A DNA stretch of 64,000 nt, from contig JBBKWB010000160.1 in the NCBI GenBank assembly GCA_037968755.1, positions 1 through 64,000 on the forward strand. The letters run 5' to 3'. Positions 19,107 through 27,855 of the stretch are shown here, piece after piece. The stretch is from Woeseia sp037968755. GTDB taxonomy: Bacteria; Pseudomonadota; Gammaproteobacteria; Steroidobacterales; Woeseiaceae. The first letter of the stretch is position 1. Every line of letters starts with the position of its first letter. Made by a program: the position numbers and the translations under genes. A model generated the notes under the pieces. It searched no databases, had not been told where the DNA came from, and saw only the letters and a list, made by a program, of their open reading frames with translations.

Positions 19107-19702
19107 TTCCCGGCCTCCGAAACAGCATGGGCGATGCCAAACTTTAGCACGCCACCTGCGCTCCGAGCATCCGCCAAAAAAACCGGGGACAGTTACCGGT
19201 TTTCCAGTGTTCGATCTAGAACATCGAAGGTAGCCCGCATGCGGGAGCGTCAGCGAATCCAGTTGCACCCGCCCCAGCCCGCACTGTGGATCCGCATCGG
19301 GCGCGGACAAATATTAATCGGTAACTGTCCCTGGTTTTCTTTCGAAGCACTCGGAAAACCGGGGACAGTGACCGGTTTTCCAGTGTTCACTCTAGATCTT
19401 CGAAAGTAGCCGGCATTCCCGAGCGTCAGCCAAACCAGTAACACCTGCCCAAGCCGGCGCCGTAAATCCGTGCCAGGCGCTGATTAAAATAAATCGGTAA
19501 CTGTCCCCGGTTTTAAATCGGTAACTGTCCCCGGTTTTTTGCAGTACCGGGCAATGAGGGCGAGCTACAAGATTCAAATTCAGCATCGGATTCTGGTAGC
19601 GGTTGGCTCCGGCCACAGATCAGTTGGCCGAAATTCTTCATCTGATGGGGCGTTTCACACTACAATCTGGCGACCCACGGCAAATACCTGCAGGTCGAGC
19701 TT
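19107..19702. other. Divergent intergenic region with tandem composite repeats (596 bp)
   Basis: Lies between the divergent haem lipoprotein and SDR genes. Positions 19176-19540 are made of the repeat units listed separately; 19541-19702 precedes the SDR gene and shows no clear promoter. Frames open across the repeats spell out the repeat itself and are not genes. Confidence 0.65.
19176..19540. repeat. Dispersed palindromic repeat, locus 3: two tandem composite units
   Basis: Five copies of the GGGACAGTTACCGGTTTT core lie here: forward at 19176-19203 and 19354-19381, inverted at 19315-19338, 19486-19514 and 19514-19540. They frame two related units of about 160 bp (19176-19338 and 19354-19514). 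Each unit starts with a forward copy, continues with a diverged but alignable core (CAGTGTTC, then TCTAGA, TCGAA, GTAGCC, GAGCGTCAGC) and ends with an inverted copy. The period is about 177 bp. This is the arrangement of a terminal-inverted-repeat mini-element duplicated in tandem. Confidence 0.87.
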
Positions 19703-20485
19703 ATGGCTGATGCATCAGTTGCATTGGTAACAGGAGGCGCCTCGGGCATCGGCGCCGCAATCGCACGTCGATTTCAGCGCGATGGTTACCGGGTGCATGT
19801 TTGCGATGCCGATCTTGCCGCGATCGAGGCGTTCGCTGTGAGCGATCCTGAGATCGGTGGCAGTATCGCCGATGTTAGCGATGTAGCGGCTGTCGATCGT
19901 CTGTTCGATGACGTTAAAGATCGTTACGGACGACTTGATGTACTCGTCAATAATGCCGGCATCGCGGGTCCTACTGCGGCTGTCGAAGACATTGAACCTG
20001 CGGACTGGGATCGGACCATCGCTGTGGATCTGAACGGGGTATTTTACTGCACGCGTCGTGCTGTAACGTTGCTGAAGGCGACGGCTGGTGGTTCCATTAT
20101 TAACATCTCTTCGAATGCTGCGTTCTTCGGATTTCCATTGCGTTCGCCGTACACGGCTTGCAAGTGGGCATTGCTCGGGTTGACTAAAACGCTGGCAATG
20201 GAGTTGGGCCCGGTAGGCATCCGCGTCAACGCTATTTGTCCCGGCAGCGTGTCGGGGCCGCGAATCGACCGCGTCATTGACAACGATGCAAAAGAGCGCG
20301 GCATGACAAGCGAGCAGATACGCAACATTTACGCACGGCAAAGTTCAATGCGAGTGTTTGTTAGTGCGGAAGAGGTCGCGGGGCTTGCAGGATTCCTGGC
20401 GTCCAGTGAGGGACGCAGCATCTCTGGCCAGGCCATCGGCCTGGACGGACACACAGAATCCCTGTCGAACTGGCTCGATAACTGA
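19703..20485 (+). CDS. SDR-family NAD(P)-dependent oxidoreductase
   Basis: Classical short-chain dehydrogenase of 260 residues. The Rossmann cofactor loop is TGGASGIG (10-17), the structural NNAG is at 83-86, and the catalytic Ser137, Tyr150 and Lys154 (YTACK) are present. Asp at 35-37 after the second strand suggests NAD rather than NADP. It reduces or oxidises a hydroxyl/keto group of unknown substrate. No strong ribosome binding site precedes ATG 19703. It starts a same-strand catabolic gene string, 17 bp before the MDR reductase. Confidence 0.92.
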   Translation: MADASVALVTGGASGIGAAIARRFQRDGYRVHVCDADLAAIEAFAVSDPEIGGSIADVSDVAAVDRLFDDVKDRYGRLDVLVNNAGIAGPTAAVEDIEPADWDRTIAVDLNGVFYCTRRAVTLLKATAGGSIINISSNAAFFGFPLRSPYTACKWALLGLTKTLAMELGPVGIRVNAICPGSVSGPRIDRVIDNDAKERGMTSEQIRNIYARQSSMRVFVSAEEVAGLAGFLASSEGRSISGQAIGLDGHTESLSNWLDN

Positions 20486-20502
20486 ATGGACGGAAAATAA
20501 TA

Positions 20503-21489
20503 ATGAAAGCAGCATGGTTTGAGCAGTTCGGTAAAGCCGCGGAGGTTTTGAAAACCGGCTCGCAGCCTGATCCTGTAGCGGGCAGCGGTGAAGTATTGGT
20601 GCGCATGCATGCCAGCGGGGTGAATCCATCCGATGTTAAAAAGCGTGCAGGATCCTTTCCAAACTTGCTGGATGATGGGCTGGTCATTCCGCACAGCGAT
20701 GGTGCGGGCATTATCGAAGCCGTCGGCGATGGAGTTCCTGCAGGCCGCATTGGCGAGCGCGTCTGGGTTTACCAGGCGCAGTACGCGCGGCGCTTCGGCA
20801 CCGCTGCGGAGCTGGTCGCGATCGACAGTCAGCGTGCACCGGCCTTGCCTGAAGCCGCCAGTTTCGAGGTCGGCGCCTGTCTTGGTATCCCGGCGATGAC
20901 GGCGCATCGCTGTGTTTTTGGCGACGGTCCTGTCAACGACAAAACCGTATTAATTACTGGTGGCGCTGGCCGGGTTGGCTACTACGCTATCCAGTGGGCA
21001 CATCGCGCGGGCGCAAAAGTGATAACCACAGCAAGTTCAGCGGAGGACGAGGCAGCTTGCCAAGAGGTCGGCGCTGATGCAGTAGTCAATCATCGCAAGG
21101 CGGACTGGTCAGCGGGCGTACTCGATGCAAATGACGGTAAGCCGGTCGACCGGGTTATTGATGTCGAGTTTGGAGCGAACTTGCCCGAGGTTCTTAAGCT
21201 TATTCGTACAGGTGGCGTCATCTCCACTTACTCTTCTACGCAGGTAAGCCAGCCAAGCTTGCCGTTCTTCCAGATGATGTACCTGGACCTGACGGTGCAC
21301 ACGGTGATCGTTTACGCGATGCCCGAACACGCGAAAACGGATGCCATCAAAGACATCAATGGTGCACTGGCTGATGGCAGTTTTCGGCATCGCGTAGCAC
21401 ACGTTCTGCCGTTCGCCAAGGTCGCACGTAGCCATGAACTGATTGAATCCGGCGGCTTTCGTGGTTGCGTAGTTCTTGATCTAGCGTGA
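20503..21489 (+). CDS. MDR-superfamily NADPH:quinone reductase-like protein
   Basis: Zinc-free medium-chain reductase of 328 residues. It has a GroES-like N-terminal domain (VRMHASGVNPSDVKKRAG) and a Rossmann domain with nucleotide loop TGGAGRVGYYA from residue 152. The Cys cluster of the structural zinc site is absent, as in quinone reductases and enoyl reductases. It probably reduces an alpha,beta-unsaturated carbonyl or quinone with NADPH. The stop overlaps the GTG start of the carboxylesterase gene, indicating coupling. Confidence 0.9.
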   Translation: MKAAWFEQFGKAAEVLKTGSQPDPVAGSGEVLVRMHASGVNPSDVKKRAGSFPNLLDDGLVIPHSDGAGIIEAVGDGVPAGRIGERVWVYQAQYARRFGTAAELVAIDSQRAPALPEAASFEVGACLGIPAMTAHRCVFGDGPVNDKTVLITGGAGRVGYYAIQWAHRAGAKVITTASSAEDEAACQEVGADAVVNHRKADWSAGVLDANDGKPVDRVIDVEFGANLPEVLKLIRTGGVISTYSSTQVSQPSLPFFQMMYLDLTVHTVIVYAMPEHAKTDAIKDINGALADGSFRHRVAHVLPFAKVARSHELIESGGFRGCVVLDLA

Positions 21490-23030
21490 CGCGGGCGCGA
21501 TCTCTGCTGCTGTTAGTGTTTGTCGCGGGCTGGATGACTGCCTGCGTTGATGAACGTGCGCCCGCCGTTGATGTTGGCGAGGCCGTTTACACTGGCACCT
21601 GGCAGCACAATGGCGAAGTTGCGGCTTTCCTCGGTGTGCCGTTTGCCCAACCGCCCAACGGTGTATTGCGCTGGCAGCCACCGAAGCCACTGATGAATAG
21701 CCAGGACCGCACGTTGACTTCGTTCGCGCCTGCTTGCATGCAGGGTGACCACATGGTGGCCTGGTATCGCGACCTGATCACACAGTTCGGCGGCGATGTC
21801 AGCAGCTTTCTTGTCCCTGAATTCAGTGAAGACTGCCTTTACCTGAACATTTGGTCACCCGCGCCAGGCAAAGCCGCAAAATTGCCAGTAATGGTCTGGA
21901 TCCACGGCGGCGGTCATAGGGGCGGCTGGGCTTATGAGCCGAACTATATAGGCGATGAGTTGGCGCGGCGTGATGTTGTCGTTGTTTCAATTGCCTATCG
22001 GCTTGATGTCTTCGGCTTTTTCTCGCACCCGGATTTGCCTGAATCCAACTTCGGTTTGCTCGATCAGATTGCCGCGCTTCAGTGGGTGCAAAAGCATATT
22101 GGCCAGTTTGGTGGCGATCCAACTAACGTTACGGTGTTTGGCGAGTCGGCCGGTGCGGCATCTGCCGGCTACCTGCTGACCTCGCCCAAAGCACGCGGTC
22201 TGTTCCAGCGGCTTATTCACCAGAGTGCTGGTTATGAGTTCGTACATCGGGACAGGCGTAGCGACTTTCTTGAGGCCGGCGTCGAGCTCGCAAAGCGTGT
22301 GCTGCCCAGTGATTCAAACGGCAGCATCGACGAATTACGTAACGCGCCACCCGGTGACGTTCTGCAGGCAGCGAAACAAATCTTCGCCAGCTACCAGCCA
22401 GATGCTGTGGTCGATGGCGACACATTACTCGAGCCGCCCGTCGACAGCCTGCGCGCCGGCAGACTGATGCCGGTCGATCTGCTCATTGGTAGCAATGCTG
22501 ACGAATGGAAGATGTACCTGGATGCGTCGACTAATACTGCTGACATTGAAAAGTGGTTAACGGTCAGAGAGCTGACTGACGCTGACGAGATCAATGAAGA
22601 GCTTGCAGCAGACCGGGATCTACGGCGTAGCCTGGACCGTCTCGAAACTGCGGAAAACTTCATTTGCCCATCGCTGCTACTGGCGGAACAACTTGCTGCG
22701 CTGGGGAAGCAAAGCTACATCTATTATTTCGATCGCGTACGCCCTGGCGATTTGTCTGCAGCGATTGGTGCCTATCACGGTGCAGAAATACCGTACGTCT
22801 TTAACAAAGTCGATGACTGGCTGCCCGCAGCGAATCGAGACCGCGAGCTTGCCGACGCAATGGGGCGATATTGGACGGAATTTGCAAAACGTGGAGAGCC
22901 AGTTGCGGCGGGGTATGCTGAGTGGCCGCCGTTTGCAGCCGACAGCGCGATGACCCTGCGTATCGGCAACGAGATTCACGCGATCGAACACCCGGAACGA
23001 AGATTGTGCAACTTGTTGCCTGCGCCATGA
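21486..23030 (+). CDS. Exported type-B carboxylesterase lipoprotein
   Basis: Alpha/beta-hydrolase of 514 residues of the carboxylesterase/cholinesterase family. A lipoprotein signal (WMTAC, Cys20) places it outside the cytoplasm. The nucleophile is Ser221 in GESAGAAS, the oxyanion segment is HGGGHRGGW, and the acid/His residues lie in the C-terminal half (YHGAEIPYVF holds the likely His). The start is GTG 21486, overlapping the previous TGA. Fourteen bases downstream comes a BCCT carrier, so an attractive reading is periplasmic cleavage of a quaternary-ammonium ester followed by uptake of the product; this is inference from context only. Confidence 0.9.
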   Translation: MTRARSLLLLVFVAGWMTACVDERAPAVDVGEAVYTGTWQHNGEVAAFLGVPFAQPPNGVLRWQPPKPLMNSQDRTLTSFAPACMQGDHMVAWYRDLITQFGGDVSSFLVPEFSEDCLYLNIWSPAPGKAAKLPVMVWIHGGGHRGGWAYEPNYIGDELARRDVVVVSIAYRLDVFGFFSHPDLPESNFGLLDQIAALQWVQKHIGQFGGDPTNVTVFGESAGAASAGYLLTSPKARGLFQRLIHQSAGYEFVHRDRRSDFLEAGVELAKRVLPSDSNGSIDELRNAPPGDVLQAAKQIFASYQPDAVVDGDTLLEPPVDSLRAGRLMPVDLLIGSNADEWKMYLDASTNTADIEKWLTVRELTDADEINEELAADRDLRRSLDRLETAENFICPSLLLAEQLAALGKQSYIYYFDRVRPGDLSAAIGAYHGAEIPYVFNKVDDWLPAANRDRELADAMGRYWTEFAKRGEPVAAGYAEWPPFAADSAMTLRIGNEIHAIEHPERRLCNLLPAP

Positions 23031-23044
23031 CCGGAGACTGAAGC

Positions 23045-24568
23045 ATGTCCGAACCTGAACCCGCCGGTCAGCCGACAATCGACTGGACACTGTTCGCCGC
23101 AACCGTATTCGTGGTTTTGCTGGTCAGCGTGCCGATCGTGCTGGCGCGCGAGCATGCTGCAATCTTCATCACCGCGGCCTACGATGCCATCACCGAACGC
23201 TTCAGCGTTGTTTATCTTCTGTACGGTGCTGGCGTCCTCGGCTTCCTGGTATTTCTTGGCGCCAGCCGTTACGGCAATGTGCTTCTCGGCGATAAAGGCG
23301 ACCAACCGGAGTTTCCAACGCGTACCTGGGTATCGATGCTGTTTTGCGCTGGTGTCGGCGCCGGGTTGTTGTATTGGGCTGTGATCGAATGGGCCTACTA
23401 CATACAGGCGCCGCCGTTCGGTCTTGAACCCGGCTCAACAGCGGCGATCGAGTGGTCAGCAAGCTATGGGCTGTTTCACTGGGGCGTGACGGGTTGGGCG
23501 TTGTTCTGCTTGCCCACGCTTGCCATTGCTTACCCGTACTATGTCCGCAAAATTCCCTACCTGCGACTGAGTACCGCCTGCATTGCGTACCTGCCGAATG
23601 GAGTGAACAGTCGTCGTGGGCGTGTCATTGATTTCCTGTACATGCTGAACCTGATCGGTGGCACTGGTACATCACTCGGCCTGTCGACGCCCATGATCGC
23701 AGCGAGCTTCGCAGCGCTGACAGGTTTGGAGCATAACTTCGTGCTGGAAGTCATCATGGTGCTGTTCTGCATCGCCATTTTCGGCAGCAGCGCCTATATC
23801 GGTTTGCAAGCCGGGTTTCGACGCTTAGCTGACTGGAATATGCTGATCGCGTTCGCGTTGTTGCTGTTCGTGCTCGCGGTGGGTCCTACTGTATTCATTC
23901 TTAAGATGGGGCTGAACAGCATCGGCCTCGTTTTGCAGAACTTTATTCGCCTGAATACCTGGACCGACCCAATCGAAAATGCCGGCTTCGTCGAGAGCTG
24001 GACGGTGTTCTACTGGGCGTGGTGGATTGCTTACGGACCGTTTGTCGGCATATTCGTTACGCGAATTTCCCGCGGTCGGACCATACGCCAGGTTATTGCG
24101 GGCATGTTGGTGTTTGGTAGTCTCGGCGCTGCTGCGTTCTTCATTATTTTCGGCAACTACGCACTGCATCTCGAATTGTCAGAAGTGTTGTCTGTGACCT
24201 CGCTAATTAAAGAATCGGGAGAAGCGGCGGCTATTGCCGCGGTGTTCGCGACCTTACCGTTAGGCAAGCTGGCACTCGCCGCGTTCTTTGTGGTCTCGGT
24301 GATTTTCCTGGCGACGACCTACGATTCGGCGTCTTACACCCTGGCCTCAGTTTCAACGCGTGAGCTCAAGGCCGGTGAAAACCCCGTGCGCTGGAGCCGC
24401 GTGTTCTGGGCCTGCGCGCTTGGTGTATTGCCTATTACCTTGATGTTTGTCGACGGCGGGTTGCGGGTAGTGTTGTCGGCAACGATCGTCGTTTCGCTGC
24501 CGTTGTTATTTGTCGGCCTTGTCATGTGCATGTCCTTGCTAAAAATGCTGCGCGAGGATCACGGCTAA
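23045..24568 (+). CDS. BCCT-family (betaine/choline/carnitine) transporter
   Basis: Inner-membrane carrier of 507 residues with about 12 transmembrane segments. The family's Trp-rich signature appears as WTVFYWAWWIAYGPFVG starting at residue 319, and the first conserved block is FCAGVGAGLLYWAVIEWAYY. Members move betaine, choline, carnitine or related quaternary amines with Na+ or H+. The ribosome binding site is GGAGACTGA just before ATG 23045. It has no long cytoplasmic osmosensing C-terminal tail, so a nutritional rather than osmotic role is more likely. It is linked by a 14-bp gap to the exported carboxylesterase. Confidence 0.93.
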   Translation: MSEPEPAGQPTIDWTLFAATVFVVLLVSVPIVLAREHAAIFITAAYDAITERFSVVYLLYGAGVLGFLVFLGASRYGNVLLGDKGDQPEFPTRTWVSMLFCAGVGAGLLYWAVIEWAYYIQAPPFGLEPGSTAAIEWSASYGLFHWGVTGWALFCLPTLAIAYPYYVRKIPYLRLSTACIAYLPNGVNSRRGRVIDFLYMLNLIGGTGTSLGLSTPMIAASFAALTGLEHNFVLEVIMVLFCIAIFGSSAYIGLQAGFRRLADWNMLIAFALLLFVLAVGPTVFILKMGLNSIGLVLQNFIRLNTWTDPIENAGFVESWTVFYWAWWIAYGPFVGIFVTRISRGRTIRQVIAGMLVFGSLGAAAFFIIFGNYALHLELSEVLSVTSLIKESGEAAAIAAVFATLPLGKLALAAFFVVSVIFLATTYDSASYTLASVSTRELKAGENPVRWSRVFWACALGVLPITLMFVDGGLRVVLSATIVVSLPLLFVGLVMCMSLLKMLREDHG

Positions 24569-24858
24569 GGCAGGCTATTGGACTGTGAGCCGGTCATAGG
24601 ATCCAAATGTGTTTGCCGAGAACTCTTTCAGAGTTCCGTTAATAACTTTTTATGTGCGCATGCTCCGGCCTTGCGGCGCCTGATTCTTCGCTAGCTGGTA
24701 TGCTGATCGAGATTTGTACGGGATGATCGGGGCTATACTCTCGGTTGCCGGGCAATGACGATCTGGTCCGTTTCCGGAAATCAGGTCGTAGCGCCGAATT
24801 CGCCATAGGCCTTGCCTGATCACATCCGGCGTTTTGAAACAGCACCAGGGGGTAGCCA
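24569..24858. other. Intergenic region (290 bp)
   Basis: Lies between the BCCT and acyl-CoA ligase genes, both forward. No convincing gene or repeat is seen. It ends in AGGGGG at 24847-24852, the ribosome binding site of the ligase gene. Confidence 0.5.
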
Positions 24859-26508
24859 TTGACGACGATCAAGAACGAAATGCGAACACCACAGCAAATG
24901 CTGTTGCATTGGGAGCGTGAGGCGCCTGACTACATCGTCTTCAACCAACCTATTGATCGAAAGTTTCATGAATTTAGCTGGCGCGATGCTGTTGCTCAGG
25001 CAAGGCGCATCGCAAACGGACTACATGATCTTGGGCTGCAACCCGGTGATCGAGTGGCCATCCTTTCGAAGAACTGCGCCGAATGGTTTATCGCCGATTT
25101 CGCAATCATGCTTGGCGGTTTCGTTAGTGTTCCTGTTTACAGTACGGCCAATGCGGACACGCTAGGCTATGTTTTGCGCCACAGCGAGTGCCGCGCACTG
25201 TTCGCAGGCAAACTGGATGCGACTGCAAACCTGGCGGAGGCCGTACCGGCCGAGTGCCCGATTATTGGATTTCCGTATCCGGGTGGTTTGGAATCGCAAC
25301 ACCACTGGGCCGATTGGCTGACGCAGCATGCGCCGCTAACCGCAGTTCACGTGCCATTGCTGGACGACGTGATGACCATCCTTTATACCTCCGGCTCTAC
25401 TGGCAAGCCGAAAGGTGCTGTGCACACATACCGCAGTTACGCACACGCGGGCACCAATCTCGGCACGATGCTGGGGTGCGGGCCCGACATGCGTTGCCTG
25501 TCATACCTGCCATTGGCGCATTGCACTGAACGTGCCTACGTGGAAGCCGCGCTCCTTTATCACAACACGCACATCTGGTTTTCCGAGTCGCTGGAGACAT
25601 TCTTTGACGACCTGCGGATTGCACGTCCAGTGGCCTTCGGTTCCGTGCCGCGGCTGTGGAAGCGCTTCCAGCTCGGTGTGCTCGAGAAAATGCCGGCGCG
25701 CAAACTCGATGTGCTGCGCCGTTTGCCGATTATCCGCGGCATCGTTGGGCGAAAAATTCGCGCGAGCCTGGGGTTGGATGGCGCAAAATGGCTCGGCGGT
25801 GGCGCAGCACCTATGTCGCCTGCAATGCTGGAGTGGTGGGATTCGCTCGGCATGCCAATTAACGAAGGCTGGGGCATGACCGAAACGTTTGCTTGTGGCA
25901 CCTCAACTGCAATAGGCAAGCAGCCGCGTATCGGCACAATAGGCAAGCCGCAGACCGGGGTCGAGATCCGAATTAGCGACGAAGGCGAAATACTGATCCG
26001 CTGTGACAGCCTGATGCGCGAGTACTACAAAGAACCGGAGCAGACAGCCGAGGCATTCGTCGATGGCTTCCTGCGTACGGGCGATCGAGGCGAGATTGAT
26101 GCGGATGGCTACGTACGCATCACCGGCAGGGCGAAGGAAATTTTCAAGACGGCCAAAGGTAAGTACGTAGCGCCGGCACCGATCGAGGCATTGCTTAGCC
26201 AGAACCGCTGGCTGGAGCAGGTGTGTATCGTCGGTCTGGGATTGACGCAACCAGTAGCACTACTGCAGCTCGCCCCGGGCGCAACCGACCATGCAACCGT
26301 CAAGGCAGACCTGGAAGCGACACTCGCCCAGGTAAACAATAGTCTCGAATCTCACGAGCGCCTGCATGCACTAATTGTGGTGAAAGACGAATGGACGCCG
26401 GAGAACGGTATTATGACTCCGACTCAGAAAATCAAACGTCACGAAGTAGAAAAGCGCTATCGAGCATTGTGCGAGAACGCCGAACGCGGCGTTAGCTGGG
26501 AGTCGTAA
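24859..26508 (+). CDS. AMP-dependent synthetase (acyl-CoA ligase)
   Basis: Adenylate-forming ligase of 549 residues. The P-loop-like motif is TSGSTGKPKG at 177-186, the A5 region is GWGMTET, the A7 region is YYKEPEQTAEAFVDGFLRTGD, and the linker is GRAKEIFKTAKGKYVAP. It activates a carboxylate as acyl-AMP and transfers it to CoA; similarity to long-chain acyl-CoA synthetases (GKYVAPAPIE end) suggests a fatty or aromatic acid, but the substrate is uncertain. The start is TTG 24859 with AGGGGG 6 bases before; ATG 24880 is the alternative. It is followed by a repeat cluster. Confidence 0.9.
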   Translation: MTTIKNEMRTPQQMLLHWEREAPDYIVFNQPIDRKFHEFSWRDAVAQARRIANGLHDLGLQPGDRVAILSKNCAEWFIADFAIMLGGFVSVPVYSTANADTLGYVLRHSECRALFAGKLDATANLAEAVPAECPIIGFPYPGGLESQHHWADWLTQHAPLTAVHVPLLDDVMTILYTSGSTGKPKGAVHTYRSYAHAGTNLGTMLGCGPDMRCLSYLPLAHCTERAYVEAALLYHNTHIWFSESLETFFDDLRIARPVAFGSVPRLWKRFQLGVLEKMPARKLDVLRRLPIIRGIVGRKIRASLGLDGAKWLGGGAAPMSPAMLEWWDSLGMPINEGWGMTETFACGTSTAIGKQPRIGTIGKPQTGVEIRISDEGEILIRCDSLMREYYKEPEQTAEAFVDGFLRTGDRGEIDADGYVRITGRAKEIFKTAKGKYVAPAPIEALLSQNRWLEQVCIVGLGLTQPVALLQLAPGATDHATVKADLEATLAQVNNSLESHERLHALIVVKDEWTPENGIMTPTQKIKRHEVEKRYRALCENAERGVSWES

Positions 26509-26511
26509 GCA

Positions 26512-26628
26512 AGAAATAGGGGACAGTTACCGGTTTTTCAGGCGCGCGAGTTTCTGCGGGTCTGCGCTATTTGAAAAACCGGTAACTGTCCCCTATTTCT
26601 GAAAAACCGGTAACTGTCCCCCATTTCT
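26512..26628. repeat. Dispersed palindromic repeat, locus 4 (3 copies)
   Basis: Positions 26512-26540 and 26572-26600 are perfect 29-bp inverted repeats (AGAAATAGGGGACAGTTACC and on to TTCA, and its reverse complement), separated by 31 bp. A third copy in inverted orientation at 26600-26628 directly abuts the second and differs at one base. This is the cleanest unit of the family in the window: a 89-bp hairpin element plus one extra arm. It lies between two forward genes and starts 3 bases after a stop codon. Confidence 0.9.
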
Positions 26629-26656
26629 CTCCGCTATTTTGAAGGCAGGAATCAAT

Positions 26657-27778
26657 ATGAAGATCGATCCATTCGGCGTCGAAATATGGATGAACGAATA
26701 CGAGTTGAAGTGCGACTACAATCTCGCTGAAACCTGCGTGGACAGCATTACTGTTGCTGAGCTACTCGATATTTGTCAGCAACCGGCAGACGCGCTTGAA
26801 TCATTGCGTTCGCTGCGATTGGGCTACGGTGATATCCAAGGTAGCGAGCGTTTGCGCAATGCGATTGCGGCGCTGTACGAGAAGCAGTCTTTAGAGAATA
26901 CGCTGGTAACGCATGGCACGATCGGCGCCAATTCCCTGGTGCACCAGACGCTCGTCTCGAGCGGCGATCACGTTGTCGCCGTTGTGCCTACTTACCAACA
27001 GCATTACTCCATTCCTGAGAGTATCGGCGCGGACGTTCAGCAATTGGCGTTGAGATCGGACAACGGGTTCTTGCCCGATATAGACCAACTCAAGTCGCTG
27101 GTGAGCCGGGACACGAAGCTCATCGCTATCACTAACCCCAATAATCCGACCGGCAGTCTTATCGACGAGAAGCTACTGACAGAGATCGCGGATATTGCCC
27201 GCGGTGTCGGCGCATGGGTGCTCTGCGACGAGGTGTATCGTGGCATTAATCAAACCGGGACCGGTACTTCAGCGTCGATAGCCGATGTCTACGAGAAGGG
27301 CATTAGCACCGGCGGCATGTCGAAAGCGTTCTCATTAGCTGGTTTGCGGCTTGGCTGGATCGTAGCGCCGCACGAACTGATCGAGGAAGTCATGATTCAT
27401 CGCGACTACAACACGATCTCGATCGGCGCGATCAACGACCACCTCGCAGCACTGGCATTAGAGAGTCACGAAGCGATCTTGCGCAGAAGCAGAAGTATTA
27501 CGCGCACCAACCTCGGCATTCTTACAGAATGGGTTGATAACGAGCCATTGATCAGCTGGGTACGCCCGCAGTCCGGAACTACCGCCTTACTGAAGTACGA
27601 TATTGATATTCCGTCGAGAGAATTCTGCGTTGATCTAATGAACACAACGGGCGTGATGTTCACGCCAGGCTCGGCGATGGGTATGGAGGGCTACGTTCGT
27701 ATCGGCTTTGGCAATGGCACAGAAGTCATGAAGGCCGGTTTGCAGCGGGTGTCGGAGTATCTGCGGGCGCACAGATAA
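26657..27778 (+). CDS. PLP-dependent class I/II aminotransferase
   Basis: Fold-type I aminotransferase of 373 residues. Visible motifs are TNPNNPTGSL, DEVYRG (the Asp/Tyr pair that holds the cofactor) and SKAFSLAGLRLGW, where Lys223 would form the Schiff base. ATG 26657 is chosen because AGGA lies 6 bases upstream; an upstream TTG in frame at 26639 has no such support. The N-terminus (KIDPFGVEIWMNEYE) resembles the branch that includes capreomycidine-synthase-type and arginine-modifying enzymes, but the substrate is not clear. It sits 77 bp before the saccharopine-dehydrogenase-like gene, possibly in the same transcript. Confidence 0.88.
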   Translation: MKIDPFGVEIWMNEYELKCDYNLAETCVDSITVAELLDICQQPADALESLRSLRLGYGDIQGSERLRNAIAALYEKQSLENTLVTHGTIGANSLVHQTLVSSGDHVVAVVPTYQQHYSIPESIGADVQQLALRSDNGFLPDIDQLKSLVSRDTKLIAITNPNNPTGSLIDEKLLTEIADIARGVGAWVLCDEVYRGINQTGTGTSASIADVYEKGISTGGMSKAFSLAGLRLGWIVAPHELIEEVMIHRDYNTISIGAINDHLAALALESHEAILRRSRSITRTNLGILTEWVDNEPLISWVRPQSGTTALLKYDIDIPSREFCVDLMNTTGVMFTPGSAMGMEGYVRIGFGNGTEVMKAGLQRVSEYLRAHR

Positions 27779-27855
27779 CGTATCGTTCCCCGGCATAGCG
27801 TCAGATTAGAATAGTCGCTCACATCAACCAATAGTTTCGGCAGGAGCACAACAGA

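Noticed and set aside
19107..19310. N-terminal extension of the haem lipoprotein upstream to 19310
   Set aside because: The extension is encoded by the palindromic repeat and would place 68 odd residues before a perfect lipoprotein signal with its own GGAGG site.
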